NCBI GenBank assembly: GCA_020853015.1
Contig: JADYZQ010000344.1
Location: 1 to 32,355, forward strand
Direction: 5' to 3'
From: Deltaproteobacteria bacterium
GTDB taxonomy: Bacteria; UBA10199; DSSB01
Length of the DNA: 32,355 bases
Of this stretch, positions 27,477-32,355 are shown piece by piece. The position numbers and the translations under genes are program-made. Each line of letters begins with the position of its first letter. The stretch's first letter is position 1. Under the pieces are notes generated by a model, which saw only the letters and a program-made list of their open reading frames with translations, was not told the DNA's origin and made no database searches.

Positions 27477-30400
27477 CGCCTCCAAAGAGTCCCGAAAACA
27501 AGCCAGGCTCCACCCTTCTGGAATACGGATTCCAAGAGCCCTTCACCTTCCACACCCCGCTCTTCGAGCCGGTCTTCGATTATTCCAAGCCGGATCAATC
27601 CAGCTTCCTAAAGACGTCGCCGCTGTTGTCCAGCCTGGGCTTTCCGACGGTGCCCGTCTACTCGAACTTCCGCATCCCCGGGATCTACACGCCGAAGTTC
27701 ACCTCCCCCGTCGCGAACTTCACGCCGCCCCCCTCTCCCGCCAAGTGGCGCCCCAGCGACACCGGTCAGCTGATCACCGATATCGTCATGGCGATCGACT
27801 CGATGGACGTGGACTTGAACGACATGTTGGTGAACGGCGGAGAAAAGGGCTGCCGTTATTCGGAGGTAGTCACCAAACAACGCTACGACGCCGGCAAGGA
27901 GAAGTGTCACAACCAGTTCGAAGCCGGAACTTACGCCGACGCCCACGTGGAGGTTCGCCCGGTGGAGGGAAAGACCTTCAGCGAGTTTCATAAATTCACG
28001 GTGCTGTATAAAAAATACCCCGGACGCACCGGAAACCGGATCAACGGATTCTTCCTGACCCACCCCCTCGATAAAAACGCGGAGGGGCCGCTGAAGGTCG
28101 ATCGCGACGACCCCTTCGAGAGCGGCAAGGACTTCCGCGACGCGGCCAACCCTTCCTTCGACACCCCGATCGGCAAATCGGTGCCCCATTCCGAAAAATC
28201 CAGCCGCCTGATCATGCGCCCCATCGGCTGGCTCTACGACGACGCCGGGCCGGGCGTAAACTTCGACATCAGCGAGAACATGCTCAAGGCCTGGGGCATC
28301 CTGGACAAGGACATCTACAAGAAGCTGGGCGTCGAGACCTTTCAGCTCCCGCGCCGCCTCGATCGGCTGTGGCGGCTCCTGCCCATGCCTCGGCCTCACA
28401 ACCCCGATTACATCCTCGCCGACGGCTGCTACGACAAACTGCCGGGGGCCAAATACGTCCGACCCAATTCCATCAACGCCAAGCCCGACCTGATCGCCTG
28501 GACCGCACCGAAGGACCTCTCCGCCGAGATCCGCTTCAAGAAGACCTCCATTCCGCTGGGCGGGAGGGGCCACATCGACTTGGGCGATGGCGGGGTCAAC
28601 CGCATCAAGGTCAAGGGCGACCTCACGGGCCTGACCGTCGAGATCGAGCTGAAGGACATCCCCAGCTTTCGCTTCAACCAAGGCGGTTACACCATCGGCG
28701 CCAAGGGACTGAAGGCTGGCAAGGTCATCCTCAAGCTGCCGCCGCTCGCGGACATCATGAAAGAATTCGGCAGCGCCCCGAAGAGCCACGCCGACAAGAC
28801 CCTGGATTGCGAGAAAAAGGCCGAGCTGAAGGCCAAGGCCAAGAAAATCGCCGAGGCCGAAAATCGCAGCTACGGGGACGTCCTCGACCAGCTGGAGATG
28901 GAAGCCATCGAAGAAGCCGACGCCAAGACGCCCAAGAAGGACCACTCCGCCTTCTTTGAAAAACTCTTGGGCGACATCCAGGTCACGGGCATCGAGGCCG
29001 ACGAGCTGACTTTCGAGCGGCCGGACCGCGGCCTCAAGGCGACCTTGGTCAAGCCGGTCATCAAGTCCGCCACCGTCAGCGGCACCAAATCCTTCACCTT
29101 CAACGGACTGGCCGTGGACGGTTTGACCCTCGAAGATGCCTCGACCGGCGGCAAAGCGTCCTTCGGCAAGAGCGAGATCGAGAAAATCACCGTCACCCGC
29201 GGCGCGGAGGGGCCGATCTTCGACATCACGGGATTGGAAGGATCCAAACTTTCCTTCACCCGGGACGAGGGCGGTATCGTCGTGGACAAGGGCCGCATCG
29301 AGTCCGTCAAAGTCGACATGAGCAAGAAGGACCGCGTCGACTTCACCATGACCGACACCACGAGCAACGGCAAGGTCGACTACAAGAATCCCAAAGAGGG
29401 TTACGAGTTCCACACCTCCGGCAAGAGCAAGCTGAGCCTCTTTACCCTCAACTACGAAAAGAACCCCAGCGGCGACAAGATCGACACGAAGATCAAGTTT
29501 TCCGGGGAAATCAACGATTTCTCGGTGGTCCATCCGCAATTGGGCGAGTTCAAGCTGGCCGACACCGTGCTCGGCGAAAGCACCTTCGACCTGGGCCTCG
29601 AGCTCCCGCCCGCCGGCTCCGCGGGACAGGCGCCCAAGGCTAGGTTCTCGGTCGACGTCGAAGTCCAAAAGGCCACCCTAAAATCGGGCCACCTGCCCCA
29701 TGTCGAACTGGACGAATCCAAGGTGACGAACGGCCGGATCCAGCTCGAGAAGACCGAATCGGGGCTGGTCGGCAAGGTGAAGGGCAACCTCGACCTGCAC
29801 ATCAAGGAAATCGACATCCCCCAGGTCGAGCTCGCCACCAAGGGCTTCACGATCGAGGGCGTCATGAAAGACATCGGCATCGTCGGCGCGGGCGAGCTCG
29901 AGATCGGCCCGGAGCTGATCTCCCTCCACAAGCTCGAAGGCCAGGAGAAGCCCGGCCCGCTGAAGATCACCGGCACCTTCTCCAAATTGCTGTTCCGAGA
30001 CGACCCCTCGGTGCGGAAGGCCGAGCTGAAAAAATTCCCCTACGCCGGCACGGTCAAGACCGAGATGGACATCGCCGGAGCCAAGCTCGAGATCAAGGAC
30101 TTGGAGGGTTTCGAGTTCGTGCGTCCCGACCCGGCGACCGGCCGAAAACCCGACCTGCGCAAGCTCAAGGTCAACGACATCTCCATCACCCAGATCCAGG
30201 CTAGCGCCAAGATCTGGGCCAAATTCCCCATCTTCGGCTGGCTTCGGGGCACCTTCCCGGCGATCGGCAAGATCGACGGCAAGCTGCCCGACGAGAAGGT
30301 CGACAGCGAGTTGCGCCTCGAAAAGCTCGACATCTCGACGGACTCCGACGGCAAGACCACCCAGATCGTCAACCTATTGATCCAACTCTTCGAGGTCGGC

Positions 30401-30589
30401 GGCCAGACCCAGAAGGCGAAGTTCCGGCTTCCCTCCCTGACGCTCTCTCCGAAAATGATCACCACCGGGAAGGACCCCATCGAGCTCGAGCTCTACTTCA
30501 AGGATTCGCAGCGCGGGGGGGATTTCGAGTTCAACCTCGAAGACGAGGATTTAAGCCACCGCGGGACGCGGCCAAAAAAGAAGAAGTGA
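27473..30589 (+). CDS. Large beta-repeat protein of unknown function, partner of the preceding gene
   Basis: This 1038-residue protein starts at the ATG at 27473, overlapping the previous stop by 4 nt; the open frame further upstream is out of phase with the real gene before it. There is no signal peptide and no membrane helix. The N-terminal ~320 residues are mixed, Pro- and aromatic-rich, with a few Cys (CRYSEV, EKCHNQF). A Lys/Glu/Ala helix lies at ~442-480. From ~510 to ~800 there are irregular ~40-residue units of paired beta-strands, each closing on Gly-Gly or Lys-Gly (for example DASTGG, TRDEGG, NPKEG). The C-terminus is very basic (RGTRPKKKK). I recognise no family. The coupling and similar strand-rich build suggest that it forms a complex with the preceding protein. 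It converges on recO with a 1-nt gap. Confidence 0.8.
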   Translation: MTPPKSPENKPGSTLLEYGFQEPFTFHTPLFEPVFDYSKPDQSSFLKTSPLLSSLGFPTVPVYSNFRIPGIYTPKFTSPVANFTPPPSPAKWRPSDTGQLITDIVMAIDSMDVDLNDMLVNGGEKGCRYSEVVTKQRYDAGKEKCHNQFEAGTYADAHVEVRPVEGKTFSEFHKFTVLYKKYPGRTGNRINGFFLTHPLDKNAEGPLKVDRDDPFESGKDFRDAANPSFDTPIGKSVPHSEKSSRLIMRPIGWLYDDAGPGVNFDISENMLKAWGILDKDIYKKLGVETFQLPRRLDRLWRLLPMPRPHNPDYILADGCYDKLPGAKYVRPNSINAKPDLIAWTAPKDLSAEIRFKKTSIPLGGRGHIDLGDGGVNRIKVKGDLTGLTVEIELKDIPSFRFNQGGYTIGAKGLKAGKVILKLPPLADIMKEFGSAPKSHADKTLDCEKKAELKAKAKKIAEAENRSYGDVLDQLEMEAIEEADAKTPKKDHSAFFEKLLGDIQVTGIEADELTFERPDRGLKATLVKPVIKSATVSGTKSFTFNGLAVDGLTLEDASTGGKASFGKSEIEKITVTRGAEGPIFDITGLEGSKLSFTRDEGGIVVDKGRIESVKVDMSKKDRVDFTMTDTTSNGKVDYKNPKEGYEFHTSGKSKLSLFTLNYEKNPSGDKIDTKIKFSGEINDFSVVHPQLGEFKLADTVLGESTFDLGLELPPAGSAGQAPKARFSVDVEVQKATLKSGHLPHVELDESKVTNGRIQLEKTESGLVGKVKGNLDLHIKEIDIPQVELATKGFTIEGVMKDIGIVGAGELEIGPELISLHKLEGQEKPGPLKITGTFSKLLFRDDPSVRKAELKKFPYAGTVKTEMDIAGAKLEIKDLEGFEFVRPDPATGRKPDLRKLKVNDISITQIQASAKIWAKFPIFGWLRGTFPAIGKIDGKLPDEKVDSELRLEKLDISTDSDGKTTQIVNLLIQLFEVGGQTQKAKFRLPSLTLSPKMITTGKDPIELELYFKDSQRGGDFEFNLEDEDLSHRGTRPKKKK

Positions 30590-30590
30590 C

Positions 30591-31304
30591 CTACTCCGGG
30601 TCAACGCCGAGGTAATGGCGAAAGCCCGCGGCGAAGATGGCCCGCGAGGCCCGGACCCAATCCCCCTCCTCCTCCGAAGCGCCGGACTCCCGCTCCCAAA
30701 AATCTCCCGGAATGGCGCCCGCCAGGGCCTGGACCTTGGGCCCGCGGTGACAGGCCTCGCAAAGCAGGCCGCCCTCCTCCGCGCTGAAGTAAAAGGCCTC
30801 GGCCCGGTCGCGATGGCAGAGGACGCAGCGGGAGAGATCGAGCAAAAAACCCAATCGACCCAACAATTGCCGCAGGAAAACCACGTCGACCCAATCGCGT
30901 CGATAGACGGCGAGGCTGGAAAGCCCCTCCTGCAACAAGGCGAAAAGCCCGGGAACGCTCTGGCCTTCCGGCACCACCCGGGAGACCATTCGGATCCATT
31001 TCAAGGCGACGATGGTGGCCTCGTAGTCGGCGCGCACCCCTTCGTAGGGCTCGCGCAGTTCGCAGTGCAGCAATTGGGTGAGGCCGCCCCGGCGCGGAAC
31101 TTGGGTCTCAATCTCGAGGCAGTGCAAAAAGTCAAGGATGCCGGAGAAGCGTCTGGCGCTCTTCCGAGCGCCCAGGGCGATGGCCTCGACTCGGCCGTGG
31201 GAGGCGGTGAGAAAGCTCAATATCCGGTGATCGTCACCGTAGGGAACGGAGCGCAGCAGAAAGGCCTGATCCTTGAGCGATTCGCCTATTTTTTTAACCA
31301 CCAT
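30591..31304 (-). CDS. recO: DNA repair protein RecO
   Basis: RecO helps load RecA on SSB-coated DNA with RecR and anneals complementary strands. The 237-residue protein has the N-terminal OB-fold (QAFLLRSVPYGDDHRILSF, then GRVEAIALGARK). The helical domain follows, with a zinc site formed by C160-x2-C163 and C182-x2-C185. Length is normal. The start overlaps the end of the upstream HTH gene by 19 nt, so it is translationally coupled to it. It ends head-on 1 nt from the stop of the large plus-strand gene, with no visible terminator between them. Confidence 0.94.
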   Translation of the reverse strand: MVVKKIGESLKDQAFLLRSVPYGDDHRILSFLTASHGRVEAIALGARKSARRFSGILDFLHCLEIETQVPRRGGLTQLLHCELREPYEGVRADYEATIVALKWIRMVSRVVPEGQSVPGLFALLQEGLSSLAVYRRDWVDVVFLRQLLGRLGFLLDLSRCVLCHRDRAEAFYFSAEEGGLLCEACHRGPKVQALAGAIPGDFWERESGASEEEGDWVRASRAIFAAGFRHYLGVDPE

Positions 31305-31654
31305 AGCACCAGGATAGTACCGGCTCCGAACAGGACCAGCAAGGCCAGCAGGCCGATCAGAAGCTTGGTGTGGGAGCGTTCAGCGCGCGGGGCGGAGCCG
31401 CCGGAGAGCTTGCCCAGGAAATCCTCGAAGCGGAGCAGGACGTCCTCGGGCAAAAGCCCGATATACGAGGCGTAGGCCTTGAGGTAGCCCCGGGCGAAGG
31501 TCATCCCGGGCAGTTTTTCGAAATGCTCGGACTCGATGGCCTGAAGGTATTCCAGCTTGACGCGGGTCTGCTCGGCCACCTCCTCGAGCGGGATTTTGCG
31601 CAGTTCACGCTCCCGGCGGAGATGGGAGCCGATCGATTCGTGGGTCTCGGACAT
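31286..31654 (-). CDS. Short RodZ-like HTH membrane protein
   Basis: This 122-residue protein has a RodZ-type helix-turn-helix domain (HTH_25) at ~8-75: GSHLRRERELRKIPLEEVAEQT, then YLQAIESEHFEKLPG and ARGYLKAYASYIGL, the usual signature. A basic stretch and one membrane helix (~98-119) follow, and it ends in WWLKK. The periplasmic beta domain of full-length RodZ (over 300 residues in E. coli) is missing. It may be a minimal RodZ that links MreB-like filaments to the membrane, or a membrane-bound regulator. The ATG shares one base with the mtnP stop (TAATG), and the 3' end overlaps recO. Confidence 0.87.
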   Translation of the reverse strand: MSETHESIGSHLRRERELRKIPLEEVAEQTRVKLEYLQAIESEHFEKLPGMTFARGYLKAYASYIGLLPEDVLLRFEDFLGKLSGGSAPRAERSHTKLLIGLLALLVLFGAGTILVLWWLKK

Positions 31655-32355
31655 TACAGGTTTTTACCGTAAATCAGTTTGAGTTTTTTCTTGGTGCTCT
31701 CCGGAACCAAGAGCTTATTCGTAACGATGGCGTTGCGCAAGGCGCGGGAGCATACGCAGTCGCGCGGCGCGACGACCGTCGGCAGCACCTTTCGTATCAC
31801 CTGCTGGGCGGTTTTGACGTTCTTTTGCAGGGTCGCGATCACCATGTCGGCGGTGACGCTGTCGTGCTCCTCGTGCCAGCAGTCGTAATCGGTGGAGAGC
31901 GCCATCGTCGCATAGCATATCTCGGCCTCGCGGGCGAGCTTGGCCTCCTGCAAGTTGGTCATGCCGATGACGTCCGCGCCCCAGGATCGATAGAGCCGCG
32001 ACTCCGCCCGGGTCGAGAACATCGGCCCCTCGATGCAGACGTAAGTGCCTTTCTCGTGGGAGGTCGCACCCGCGGCCCCCGCGGCCTCGTGCAGCTTGCG
32101 GCGCAGGTCGGGGCAAATCGGGTCCGCGAAGGCGACATGGGCGACGATGCCCTCGCCGAAAAAAGTGCCTTGGCGGCCGAAGGTGCGGTCGATGAACTGA
32201 TCGACCATCACCAAGTGCCCCGGTTCGATCTCCTCCTTCAGCGAGCCGACGGCGGAGACCGACAGGATGAACTCGCAGCCGAGCTTCTTGATCGCGTAAA
32301 TATTGGCCCGAAAGTTGAGCTCGCCCGGCAGGAGGCGATGCCCCTTGGCGTGGCG
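31654..32355 (-). CDS. mtnP: S-methyl-5'-thioadenosine phosphorylase (partial, 5' end outside window)
   Basis: MtnP splits 5'-methylthioadenosine with phosphate to adenine and methylthioribose-1-phosphate in methionine salvage. The visible 233 residues run from RHAKGHRLLPGELNFRAN, near the phosphate-binding region, to the C-terminus; the frame is open to the window edge. SVSAVGSL, DQFIDRT, CIEGPMFSTRAES and GMTNLQEAKLAREAEICYA are typical. STDYDCW holds the aspartates that select 6-aminopurines, which separates MTAP from guanosine/inosine phosphorylases. It is the first visible gene of a coupled group with the RodZ-like gene and recO. Confidence 0.93.
   Translation of the reverse strand, partial: RHAKGHRLLPGELNFRANIYAIKKLGCEFILSVSAVGSLKEEIEPGHLVMVDQFIDRTFGRQGTFFGEGIVAHVAFADPICPDLRRKLHEAAGAAGATSHEKGTYVCIEGPMFSTRAESRLYRSWGADVIGMTNLQEAKLAREAEICYATMALSTDYDCWHEEHDSVTADMVIATLQKNVKTAQQVIRKVLPTVVAPRDCVCSRALRNAIVTNKLLVPESTKKKLKLIYGKNL

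Noticed and set aside
27608-29668. Open frame on the minus strand opposite the second large protein
   Set aside because: The translation is low-complexity Val/Asp/Leu, typical of antisense to Asp/Lys/Glu-rich coding sequence; the plus frame has a coupled start.

Overview
The window looks like chromosomal DNA of a GC-rich, Gram-negative bacterium of deltaproteobacterial grade (Desulfobacterota, Myxococcota, Bdellovibrionota or a related uncultured lineage). The evidence is the gene order tilS-ftsH-folP-glmM-pdxJ-nnr-tsaE, a sigma-54 enhancer-binding protein, a kinase with PEGA domains, an FHA-GGDEF protein, lipoproteins with lipoboxes and an outer-membrane porin. The exact lineage is not resolved. 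I saw no tRNA, rRNA, CRISPR array, transposase or phage gene.

Region 1 (1-3858): the tail of an upstream gene is coupled (ATGA) to a GAF-AAA+ sigma-54 activator that carries two Fis-type helix-turn-helix domains. Next come two paralogous lipoproteins of unknown function. A 398-nt AT-rich gap between convergent genes follows; it holds a tandem ~50-nt element.

Region 2 (3859-12785, minus strand): a dense housekeeping run read as tilS, ftsH, folP, glmM, pdxJ, nnr, tsaE, rpoH. It covers tRNA modification, membrane proteolysis, folate, peptidoglycan precursor and vitamin B6 synthesis, NAD(P)HX repair and the heat-shock sigma factor, with several overlapping stop/start codons.

Region 3 (12802-19183): a coherent redox/iron module. 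It has a periplasmic FMN-binding protein with a covalent flavinylation motif, a small four-helix membrane protein, a porin, the flavin transferase ApbE and a fur-feoA-feoB operon. A palindrome TGAAA-N5-TTTCA sits just upstream of fur, the porin gene and apbE. A 9/10 match lies in the first codons of the FMN-binding gene. This suggests that one regulator, most simply the encoded Fur, controls the whole module. A possible role is flavin-based extracytoplasmic ferric reduction feeding FeoB. This is the most interesting system in the window.

Region 4 (19252-23962): an M48 lipoprotein protease and three signalling genes: a stand-alone receiver protein, an FHA-GGDEF diguanylate cyclase and a membrane Ser/Thr kinase with three PEGA-like repeats.

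Region 5 (23963-30589): a 496-nt AT-rich gap with a sigma-54-like promoter and a 15-bp perfect hairpin precedes two translationally coupled ~1000-residue proteins of unknown family. They are rich in repeated beta-strands and lack visible signal peptides. The first carries a lone CXXCH motif.

Region 6 (30591-32355, minus strand): mtnP (partial), a short RodZ-like HTH membrane protein and recO, joined by overlapping stop/start codons.
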